The translations under genes and the position numbers were made by a program. DNA of 9,666 bases from NCBI GenBank assembly GCA_025210575.1, contig JAOARK010000564.1, positions 1-9,666 of the forward strand, written 5' to 3'. The stretch comes from Schleiferiaceae bacterium. GTDB taxonomy: Bacteria > Bacteroidota > Bacteroidia > Flavobacteriales > Schleiferiaceae. Below, piece by piece: positions 1 to 7,833 of this stretch. The stretch's first letter is position 1. Every line of letters starts with the position of its first letter. Below the pieces are notes generated by a model. The model saw only the letters and a program-made list of their open reading frames with translations. It was not told the DNA's origin and made no database searches.

Positions 1-650
1 CGGAAGACTCTGGTGAAAAACACCTACTTGGCGATGGGGTTTCTTCAGAAAGAATTCATTTCACAGGAAATGTGATGATCGATTCTTTAGTTCATTTTAA
101 AGAAAAAGCGTCAAGATCTGCTGTTCTTGCAGATAACGGGCTTTCCAAAAGTGAATACCTATTGGTTACTTTACATAGACCTTCTAATGTAGATAGCGTA
201 GAAAGTTTGACAACATTAGCCGAAATTCTTAATGCTGTTGCTGGAAAGATCAAGATCGTTTTCCCGATACACCCAAGAACGATGAACAATTTGAAGAAGA
301 ACAATTTGTCCATTGAAAATGACAACATCATTTTACTTGAGCCACAAGGTTATTTAGATTTCTTACAGCTCATGCAAAACTCAAAAGGCTTATTAACTGA
401 TAGTGGTGGAATTCAAGAAGAAACTACATTCTTAAACATCCCTTGCCTTACCTTAAGAGACAATACTGAACGTCCAGTAACTATAGATTTAGGCACGAAC
501 ATTCTTCTTCCTTTAGATAAGGAATTGATACTTTCAAACTTGGATAAAGTAATTTCAGGTAACTGGAAACAAGGTCAAATTCCACGAATGTGGGATGGCA
601 AAGCTGCAGAGCGAATGGCAGACATTATAGAAGATTTTCTATCAAAATAA
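1..650 (+). CDS. wecB: UDP-N-acetylglucosamine 2-epimerase (non-hydrolysing type), 5' end outside window
   Basis: This enzyme interconverts UDP-GlcNAc and UDP-ManNAc in the cytoplasm, supplying ManNAc-type sugars for surface polysaccharide. The reading frame is open from the window edge (first full codon at position 3), so the gene is 5'-truncated here; 215 residues are visible, against roughly 370-380 for the whole family. The visible part begins in the linker between the two Rossmann-like domains (FTGNVMIDSL) and covers the C-terminal, UDP-binding domain. Recognisable motifs are LHRPSNVD (His codon at 174-176, the position of the catalytic His in the HRxEN-type motif), FPIHPRT, and LLTDSGGIQEE (Asp codon at 399-401) followed by RDNTERP; these contact the nucleotide sugar. 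The end WDGKAAERMADII is also typical. The internal GTG/ATG at 72-77 is not the start, because family sequence continues upstream of it. The family call is firm; the symbol is by homology. It is convergent with the signalling gene and probably unrelated to it. Confidence 0.93.
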   Translation, partial: EDSGEKHLLGDGVSSERIHFTGNVMIDSLVHFKEKASRSAVLADNGLSKSEYLLVTLHRPSNVDSVESLTTLAEILNAVAGKIKIVFPIHPRTMNNLKKNNLSIENDNIILLEPQGYLDFLQLMQNSKGLLTDSGGIQEETTFLNIPCLTLRDNTERPVTIDLGTNILLPLDKELILSNLDKVISGNWKQGQIPRMWDGKAAERMADIIEDFLSK

Positions 651-677
651 AAAAGGGAGGCTAAGCCTCCCTTTTTT
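649..677. terminator. Bidirectional Rho-independent terminator between convergent genes
   Basis: A perfect 7-bp GC-rich stem (GGGAGGC at 655-661, GCCTCCC at 665-671) with a 3-nt loop is preceded by six A and followed by six T, so the pairing can extend to 13 bp. The T run lies on the correct side for either strand. It begins at the epimerase stop codon and lies 13 nt beyond the stop of the kinase/cyclase gene, so it should end both transcripts. Confidence 0.9.
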
Positions 678-690
678 ATTTCTTCAAAGT

Positions 691-3600
691 TTATTTCTCT
701 GTCATTACTTCAGATCCGTCCCAACTTTTGGGTAAACCATTTTTGATATAATCTGCACAATTATTGAAGTACATTTTGGCTGCATAATCTTCAGGAAGTT
801 CATTGAGCACTTTCATAAACTCCTGTGCCGCCTGAGGGAAATTCTTGTTGTAATAATTATTCAAGGCATCATTATAGGTTCCGAGTACCTTCATTCTCAC
901 CTCTTTTCTTTCCCCACGCTCTGCTTCTAGAATCTCATATACGTCTAGCGCATCTTCTTTACCTTTCACTTTCAACCTTCCAAAGTATCTACTCGGAACG
1001 TTCAATGTTCCTTCTATGTTATTGAAGGTTGTTCCACTTATAATTAATCGGCTAGAGAATATTTTGGTCAAGCCTTCAAGTCGACTAGCCGTATTCACTG
1101 AATCAGAAATTACATTGGCATCATTTCTTTCCTTATCTCCAATAATACCCATCATAACCTCTCCTGTATGTATTCCTATACCCAGATTTATGGGCTGTCG
1201 CTTAACTTCAATTCTTTCTTGATTGTAAAGTTCTATTTCCTCAAAAATCTCCAATGCAGCTACTACAGCGTTGGCTGATGCATCCTTGAATAAGGCTATA
1301 AACCCATCACCAAAATAATGGTTAATAAAACCTCCGTTTTTTCGGATCAACGGACCAATTCTCTTTAAATAAGCATTAATGAAATTAAAGTTTTCCTTAG
1401 GAGTCATCCCTTCTGCTAAAGCGGAATAAGAACGAATGTCGCAAAACATTACATTCATATCTTGATGTATTTGATCGCCTAAAGAAACATCTAGAATGCT
1501 GTCATAACCCAATGCATGAATAAATTCATACGGTACAAATCTCTGATATGCACGATTTAAATGAGAAAGGTTGTCGTATAAACTCGCATTGTCTAAACTC
1601 ACCGCCATTTGACTTGATAAGAAGCGTATGATAGCCATTCTTTCATTGGTAAAAACGGCAGAACTCGTTTTGTGTTCAACATACAGAATGCCATTTGTCA
1701 TTCCCTGATATAATAGCGGTATACAAAAGAATGATGCAGGTTTCTCACTTTTTAGATATTCATCTCTACTGAATAATTTATCAAAACTCTTATCCGTACT
1801 TAACACCTCTTTACCCGCTCTAATAACAAAATTGATCACCGATACGGGAAGATTATCCACTTTGTCAATACTCTTTCCTTGAAGCACCTGAAGCATTTCT
1901 TCTTGAACATTGTACTGAGCCTCAACGAACCATCTTCCATCGTTTTGTAGAATTAAAGAAGCATTTTGGCCTCCTGCATTTTCAATAACAATATTCAACA
2001 TCTTCTCCAGAAGCTTATCTAACATGATCTCACCAGATAATATCTGAGAAGACTTCATTACACTCAAGAAATCAAGATTGTCTGAAATTGACGTTGATGT
2101 TGCCGAGAAGTGCGCACCTATCTCTGCAGTGGTAGTCATAGACAAGGTAGTAGTGCCTCCTTTAGTTTTAGACATTAACAAATTATCATTGTCAATGTAT
2201 TCCACCATTCTATGGTACCCAATATTCTTATATAAATAGCGTGCATCCGATAAATGAGGGTCTGCATAAACATTCAGCCCTCGGTTCTTCCAATAATTAG
2301 CAGTAAGTAAATGTGCAAAAGCGGTTTCCCTTTCAAATTCCGCTTCGCTTGCGGAAGCAATTGCATCAGTGTACAACTGCATTGCTTTTTCATCCTCACC
2401 ATTCAAGCTAGCCAATTCTGCTGAGATCAACAGGTATTTATGTTCGAATGAAGATGGGTTATTATCCGACCAAATCTTATACTGATTCAAATAACCCTCA
2501 ACAATTTCAATCTGTTTTTTATCGGGCTTTTTGAGCCCTTTCTGATGTTGAAGTATGGCAATAGAATGAACAAATTTAAAAAGGCCATCGGCAGCCACCA
2601 TACCCATAATAACGGGAGCAAATTCGAGCACCTCATTACAAATAGTAAGTGCCTTTTTCACTTCCCCATACATTAAACTTGCGTAGGCCTTGTACACTCT
2701 ATATACAGTAAGTGCGTAAATATCAGACACTTCAACACATGCTTTAACAAAATCGTTTTCCTTGAGGCCTTTTGTGTTAAAGTCACCTCTAGATTTTGTT
2801 TGCCCTGAAGCATTCTTTAAGATTATCTGTAAGCCCAAAAGAGAATGGTAAGCTAAAAAATGACCAATCTTCTGGTTAAAGGCTATTTCCGCATCGAGGT
2901 TCTCTAGGAGGTCATGTGCAGACCTATTCCCCCAAAAATGATTATTAGCAAAGGGGAACCAGCTCGTATATCCAGCAAAAATCATTTCCCCAGTATCTAC
3001 GCTTAGCTTAAAGTATTTCGCATTTAGCGAAAAAGTTTCGGAAATATGCTTGACCCAAGGGGTGTTGTAATTTGTAAACAAATGCCCAACACGACTCATG
3101 TGCTGTGGAGAGGTTTCCTCAAAATGACTGGCCATTTTTACGGATTCTTCCGCACATGGATAAGCAAAATCGTAATTATTTAGAATGAAGAATATTAAAC
3201 CGAGTTCAACAAATGAATAAGAGCCCTCGGCAGAAAGGCCATTTTCGAACGTGATGTCTACCATGTACAAGACATGCAAAATCCAGAAGTTGCTATCTCC
3301 TGATACATAGGTGGGTTCGGAGAAATTATCCAGAATACGCAATATGGCTAAAACCTTTGCATCCTCGATCTTGTCCATTTTATGCACCTCTGCTATACCA
3401 GAGCTCATAATATGACCAACAACTTTCTGCATCATTTCTGGAATATGAGCTTCATGGTTTTTTTGTGGAAACTCAAATTCTAATAATTCCAGTGCCTCGT
3501 GCCCATAGCTAATCGCTTCTGCATATTTATTGCTTAGTGTATTGTTACGCATAAGCATTGCATAAATCTCAGCTTTCTCTAGGGTAGTTTTTAACCTCTT

Positions 3601-6012
3601 AATTATATCTTCTAATTGGCTTTGAGATTCTGCCAGATTTCGATTTAAAAATTCAAGATCTGCTTGAGTAGTGTAAATACGTTTTGCTAACTCATAATTT
3701 TTCGACCAAAGGTCACCATCTACGAGTTCTGTTGCGATTTGGATATACTCTTTTGCACTTTGAAATGCGCTACCTTTTCTAGCTTCCAATGAAGCTTCAA
3801 GATTTAAATTGATCAACTCTGCAATTTCTATGCGGTCAGTAATCAACTTTCTACTGGCGTTCAATTGATTTACAACATCAAAAAGTATATCAGCATCTTT
3901 ATCGAGTTCCTTTTTCAACAACCTTCCAATATCGAGGTGTACCTTACTCTTTTCTTCAACATCGATAATTGAATAAGCAGCTTGTTGCACTCTATCGTGC
4001 AAAAATTCAAAGTTTACCGCTTTTGAAATATCTCCATCAATACCTATGTATTGATAGTTCTCACCTACAGGTGTTATTAGACCACCTTCTATTGCCGGCC
4101 ATAGATCTTCTTTGGTTTCGTTTATTCCCTTACCATGAATTATAGAAAGTAAATTGAGTGAGAATAGACCACCAATACATGCCGCCAATTGAACAACATG
4201 TTGATTGATATCGTCAAGACCTTTGATCTTGCCCATCAAGAGCTCCACAACATTATCTGATATATCAAGTTTTTTAAGCGCTTCAAAATCTATTTGCCAA
4301 CTTCTGCTTTCTACAGAAAAGTGGAATGCACCTTGCTCATTGAGCGACTTTAAATATTCTACTGTAAAAAAGGCATTTCCCTCCGTCTTAGCATATACCT
4401 GATCACTGATCTTTTTTGAGTTTTTCTCATCACTATGAAGTGCATCATTTACCAATGCAAAAACATCAGATTTCTGCAGAGGTTCTAGCTTAATTTCTCG
4501 AATAGATGCACCTGACTCTTTTGCATCATCTATAATTTTTGGTAAGCTATGTCCTGGTCCTATTTCGTTATCTCTATATGCCCCAATAATCATGAAATAG
4601 GGAGTAGAAATATCCGTAATCATTCTTCGGATAAAATTCAAAGAACCTATATCAGCCCACTGTAAATCATCAATAAACAAAACAAAAGGATGTTCTGCCT
4701 TGCAAATAGCTTTTATAAATTCCTGAAAAACTAGGATAAATCTATTTTGCGCTTCTTGTGGTTCAAGCTTGACCACAGCAGGTTGTGGCCCAATAATCTT
4801 TTCTAGATCTGGCACAAAATCGATTAAGATCTGACCATTGTCACCCAGTGCCTCCGTTAATTGTGTTTTCCATGCTTCTAGTCGCTCTGGCTTTTCAATC
4901 AGTAATAATTTACAGAATTCTGAAAAAGCCTGACTAATTGCGTAATAGGGAACGTTGTGTTGATATTGATCAAATTTTCCGTCAACAAAAAATGCTCTGC
5001 GTTCTGTAATAGGTTTGTACAATTCGCTGATCAAGGAAGACTTACCCACACCAGAATAACCAGCCACAAGAAAAAGTTCTGTATTTCCCTTACTTACATT
5101 GTCAAAGGTTTCTAAAAGCTGAGCTATCTCGTTGTCACGACCATAGAGTTTTTGAGGTATTTCAAATGTTGCAGAATAATCACTTCCACCTATTTCAAAT
5201 TCGCTGATCTCTCCTTTTGTTTCAAGCTGATCAAGGCATACTTCTAAATCAGCTTTTAAGCCAGAGGCCGTCTGATAACGATCTTCACCATTTTTCTGTA
5301 GAAGCTTTGCAACAATATCAGAAATGGGCTTTGGAACTCCTTTATTCACCTGCATTGCAGCTGCTGGCAACTTTGCAATTTGAAAATGCACCATCTCCAA
5401 TGAATCAGAAGAATCAAATGGAAGCTCACCTGTTAACGCTCTAAATAGTGTTATCCCCAAGCTATACAAATCGCTACGATTGTCCACTTTTCTATTGACC
5501 CTTCCTGTTTGTTCAGGTGGCATAAATGGCAAAGTTCCTTGTAATGTATCTGGATTACCTAGGTTATGAGATTTTAGATCTAAACGGCTTGAAATACCAA
5601 AATCTATAAGTACAGGTTGGAGGTTCTCTTCTACCCAAAGTATATTATGGTCATTAATATCTTTATGAATTATTCCGGCATTATGCACATAGGCTAAAGC
5701 ATCGCAAATTTTTATAAAAGCCGCCAAGATTTCTTTTAACGATCTTCTTTCTTGTACAAAGGCATCATAAAGAGTTACCCCTTCAATGTACTCTAAGTAT
5801 AAAACGTGCTTTCCTTCTTCCTTTTTTCCATCAATTGCCTTCCTAACTCCAGGATGGTCTAAATCGACCGTAAAATTGAGCTCGTTATTGAAATTGAGTA
5901 TTTGATTTGGCTTGGGGTATTCTGAACGCAAAATTTTCCTTGCCACCTTTTTATCACCTTTATTCTCTAGATAGATGATAGAATTCTCCCCATTATATAT
6001 TACGTTCTTCAT
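691..6012 (-). CDS. Giant multidomain signalling protein: Ser/Thr kinase, AAA ATPase, helical repeats, GAF, class III adenylate/guanylate cyclase
   Basis: A 1773-residue, apparently cytoplasmic signal-transduction protein. Residues 6-258 form a protein kinase: candidate VAxK lysine K26, catalytic loop HKDINDHN (D118, N123), DFG at 137-139 and PPE at 165-167. Residues 287-500 form an AAA_16-type ATPase with Walker A GYSGVGKS (318-325) and Walker B VLFIDDLQWAD (444-454). A conserved FLHDRVQQAAYS motif (670-681) leads into a long helical, TPR-like region (about 690-1275). A Ser/Thr-rich linker (1281-1310) precedes a GAF domain (about 1323-1478). A class III cyclase (about 1515-1695) has metal Asp D1525 and D1569 and transition-state N1640 and R1644. 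A TPR-like tail (about 1705-1755) closes the protein. Many relatives end in a histidine kinase; this one ends in a cyclase, so it probably makes cAMP or cGMP. The purine-selecting positions are unusual (H1565, N1633). The start lies 16 nt after the oxygenase stop, with no clear Shine-Dalgarno. The kinase N-lobe is short. Architecture is certain; ligand, kinase target and nucleotide product are unknown. Confidence 0.93.
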   Translation of the reverse strand: MKNVIYNGENSIIYLENKGDKKVARKILRSEYPKPNQILNFNNELNFTVDLDHPGVRKAIDGKKEEGKHVLYLEYIEGVTLYDAFVQERRSLKEILAAFIKICDALAYVHNAGIIHKDINDHNILWVEENLQPVLIDFGISSRLDLKSHNLGNPDTLQGTLPFMPPEQTGRVNRKVDNRSDLYSLGITLFRALTGELPFDSSDSLEMVHFQIAKLPAAAMQVNKGVPKPISDIVAKLLQKNGEDRYQTASGLKADLEVCLDQLETKGEISEFEIGGSDYSATFEIPQKLYGRDNEIAQLLETFDNVSKGNTELFLVAGYSGVGKSSLISELYKPITERRAFFVDGKFDQYQHNVPYYAISQAFSEFCKLLLIEKPERLEAWKTQLTEALGDNGQILIDFVPDLEKIIGPQPAVVKLEPQEAQNRFILVFQEFIKAICKAEHPFVLFIDDLQWADIGSLNFIRRMITDISTPYFMIIGAYRDNEIGPGHSLPKIIDDAKESGASIREIKLEPLQKSDVFALVNDALHSDEKNSKKISDQVYAKTEGNAFFTVEYLKSLNEQGAFHFSVESRSWQIDFEALKKLDISDNVVELLMGKIKGLDDINQHVVQLAACIGGLFSLNLLSIIHGKGINETKEDLWPAIEGGLITPVGENYQYIGIDGDISKAVNFEFLHDRVQQAAYSIIDVEEKSKVHLDIGRLLKKELDKDADILFDVVNQLNASRKLITDRIEIAELINLNLEASLEARKGSAFQSAKEYIQIATELVDGDLWSKNYELAKRIYTTQADLEFLNRNLAESQSQLEDIIKRLKTTLEKAEIYAMLMRNNTLSNKYAEAISYGHEALELLEFEFPQKNHEAHIPEMMQKVVGHIMSSGIAEVHKMDKIEDAKVLAILRILDNFSEPTYVSGDSNFWILHVLYMVDITFENGLSAEGSYSFVELGLIFFILNNYDFAYPCAEESVKMASHFEETSPQHMSRVGHLFTNYNTPWVKHISETFSLNAKYFKLSVDTGEMIFAGYTSWFPFANNHFWGNRSAHDLLENLDAEIAFNQKIGHFLAYHSLLGLQIILKNASGQTKSRGDFNTKGLKENDFVKACVEVSDIYALTVYRVYKAYASLMYGEVKKALTICNEVLEFAPVIMGMVAADGLFKFVHSIAILQHQKGLKKPDKKQIEIVEGYLNQYKIWSDNNPSSFEHKYLLISAELASLNGEDEKAMQLYTDAIASASEAEFERETAFAHLLTANYWKNRGLNVYADPHLSDARYLYKNIGYHRMVEYIDNDNLLMSKTKGGTTTLSMTTTAEIGAHFSATSTSISDNLDFLSVMKSSQILSGEIMLDKLLEKMLNIVIENAGGQNASLILQNDGRWFVEAQYNVQEEMLQVLQGKSIDKVDNLPVSVINFVIRAGKEVLSTDKSFDKLFSRDEYLKSEKPASFFCIPLLYQGMTNGILYVEHKTSSAVFTNERMAIIRFLSSQMAVSLDNASLYDNLSHLNRAYQRFVPYEFIHALGYDSILDVSLGDQIHQDMNVMFCDIRSYSALAEGMTPKENFNFINAYLKRIGPLIRKNGGFINHYFGDGFIALFKDASANAVVAALEIFEEIELYNQERIEVKRQPINLGIGIHTGEVMMGIIGDKERNDANVISDSVNTASRLEGLTKIFSSRLIISGTTFNNIEGTLNVPSRYFGRLKVKGKEDALDVYEILEAERGERKEVRMKVLGTYNDALNNYYNKNFPQAAQEFMKVLNELPEDYAAKMYFNNCADYIKNGLPKSWDGSEVMTEK

Positions 6013-6028
6013 GTGTGAAAAGTAGTGC

Positions 6029-7822
6029 TTATGCCGTGATCTCGATATATCCTTTTTCTAAATCTTTTTTATACTTCTTCTTGAATTTCTCTAAGTTTTC
6101 CGCGTATTGAACGGGATCATTAAGGTCAGGGCGTGGATGTTTATTACCGTACTTGGCTATTCTTCTAAGTAAGAACAATGAGAAAATACCAAGACCTAAG
6201 AAAACAAAGGGTATCAGAGCAAAAGATATCCATTTAATGAGTTTTGATCTTGCTCCTTGAAATGCAGATTTCTTCTCATCGAAAACTCCATCTTCTGTTC
6301 CAGAACCGTCATCCATAGAAAAGGATCTTCCTTTCCATGTCTTACTCATATTCTCGAGCTTGTTAAATAAAGCTCTATTTAGAGCTCCGATCTTAGCGTA
6401 ATAACTCGCCATATCTCTGTTAGAGCCCGCTCTTCTGAATATTGAAGTAATCTTATAAAGCCCTGAGATGATCTTATCAGCAATGGTTAATGCTCCACTC
6501 AAGAAATCTTCAAAATCCACTCTATCTCTATGATCTACAATGTGACCATCTTGATCTCTATCGAGGTGAGCATGAACTTCAATCCCCAGAATATCCTGGA
6601 AAATTGGCTCAAAATCTTCCGGATCGTTGTATAACCTGATCATTGCTATTGCATCTGCTCTTCTATCTGTAAAAGGAAGAAGATCTAACATAAAGTCAAT
6701 AAGAGGCTCTGCTAAAACTACAGAAGTTAGATTGGGCGCCTCTCTTGAATTCTTTAATGCAAATTGCTTTTGATAGATATACTCTTGCAATTCATTGCCA
6801 TCGTTATAATCAATACTATTGATTTCGGGTTTAACTCCAAGTGCCCTACCTATATAATGCCAAGTCTTGTAGTAATCTTCTTTTAAATGATCTACGTCAA
6901 GCATGTAACCCACTTTTTGTAGTCCTTTAATTATCTCGATACTAAAAGTGTGAATGGCAAAAACCATATCCTGTTGATTGATGGCCTTTCCCCAGACATC
7001 CTCTTGCCAAGGAATAAACTTTTGATTCACATTGGCTGACATCAATCCAATTCTCTCCCTTACCAATGCATGAACCAATCTCAACTTTCTAATTGCTAGA
7101 ATTCCTTTGCCTCCTGGTCTCATATTTCCTGGAGTAATTACATCTAGCAAAAACTGCATGGTCTCTAAAATTCTTCTATGCGGAAACTTGGTTAGCATTC
7201 GTGTACTTACCAATACATTAGATGCATTAAAAGCCGCGTACTGTTTAAGCAATGAGCGCACTGCCAGGGTCATAATTACATTAGGACCATAAAGAGAAAA
7301 CATATAGCATCCTTTTCGGATAATGTCAAACTCCTCCTCAGTAAACGTGAAATGCTCATTTCCCAGATCAAAATAGTCATCGAGACTTTCAATGAAACCA
7401 AGACTTTCACCTCCGGTTTCCGGAGCCCTAAATTCCGTAAGCTTTAAAGCTTGATTAGGCTTGCCTGGATACGTATCCCACTCAAAATTTAAAGTGGTGG
7501 TTTTATTTGCTGTCTTAGACTTTACTCGATGAGACATATACGCTTTGTTCACCACAGCGTCTATCTGGTGTACAACAGCTTGCGAAATTTTTGATTGTCG
7601 TTTTTGTTTATCTCGATCGTCCAGATCGTCATACCCTTCTGAAGTCGTTGCAAAGTACATACCTGCTTCAACAATCTTCTTTGCCAAAGCATCAGCATAG
7701 TCATCCTGCTCAAAGCGCCTTCTGTCAAATTCCTCAGGAGTAAATGTGCTCGTTTCGGTTTCCGAAATTCTAATTTTAAATTTCGCTGGTGGTGTGTAGT
7801 TTTCACTTAAAAACTCACTCAT
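6029..7822 (-). CDS. MpaB/latex-clearing-protein-like (DUF2236) haem oxygenase with C-terminal membrane anchor
   Basis: A 597-residue protein of the MpaB/rubber-oxygenase catalytic-domain family, b-type haem proteins whose known members include latex-clearing protein Lcp (polyisoprene cleavage) and fungal MpaB (oxidative cleavage of a prenyl side chain). The core is about residues 155-335. It contains R217, T221 and H251; the spacing (H-34, H-30, H) equals that I recall for R164, T168 and haem ligand H198 of Streptomyces K30 Lcp. The distal-lysine position of Lcp is E220 here. Further family-like segments are RKLRLVHALVR (246-256), WGKAINQQDMVFAIHTFS and YYKTWHYIGRALG. A C-terminal extension carries MSKTWKGRSFSMDDGSG (492-508), one membrane segment (about 532-553) and a KHPRPDLN tail motif. 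There is no signal peptide. The ATG at 7822 is chosen because it sits 11 nt after the methyltransferase stop; an ATG at 7873 would add 17 residues that merely read the methyltransferase gene in another frame. Substrate unknown; the family call is good, the exact reaction inferred. Confidence 0.82.
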   Translation of the reverse strand: MSEFLSENYTPPAKFKIRISETETSTFTPEEFDRRRFEQDDYADALAKKIVEAGMYFATTSEGYDDLDDRDKQKRQSKISQAVVHQIDAVVNKAYMSHRVKSKTANKTTTLNFEWDTYPGKPNQALKLTEFRAPETGGESLGFIESLDDYFDLGNEHFTFTEEEFDIIRKGCYMFSLYGPNVIMTLAVRSLLKQYAAFNASNVLVSTRMLTKFPHRRILETMQFLLDVITPGNMRPGGKGILAIRKLRLVHALVRERIGLMSANVNQKFIPWQEDVWGKAINQQDMVFAIHTFSIEIIKGLQKVGYMLDVDHLKEDYYKTWHYIGRALGVKPEINSIDYNDGNELQEYIYQKQFALKNSREAPNLTSVVLAEPLIDFMLDLLPFTDRRADAIAMIRLYNDPEDFEPIFQDILGIEVHAHLDRDQDGHIVDHRDRVDFEDFLSGALTIADKIISGLYKITSIFRRAGSNRDMASYYAKIGALNRALFNKLENMSKTWKGRSFSMDDGSGTEDGVFDEKKSAFQGARSKLIKWISFALIPFVFLGLGIFSLFLLRRIAKYGNKHPRPDLNDPVQYAENLEKFKKKYKKDLEKGYIEITA

Positions 7823-7833
7823 GGCTGGTTGTT

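Noticed and set aside
92..331. 79-residue - strand open frame within the epimerase
   Set aside because: It lies antisense to a strongly conserved enzyme domain and beyond the terminator of the - strand genes.
825..1222. Two short + strand open frames opposite the cyclase domain
   Set aside because: They are antisense shadows of a well-conserved coding region and have no family resemblance.
5217..5444. 75-residue + strand open frame opposite the kinase domain
   Set aside because: It is antisense to conserved kinase C-lobe sequence, with no upstream signals or recognisable product.
7561..7806. 81-residue - strand open frame inside the oxygenase gene
   Set aside because: It is an alternative frame of the 5' part of the oxygenase, with no recognisable domain or start context.
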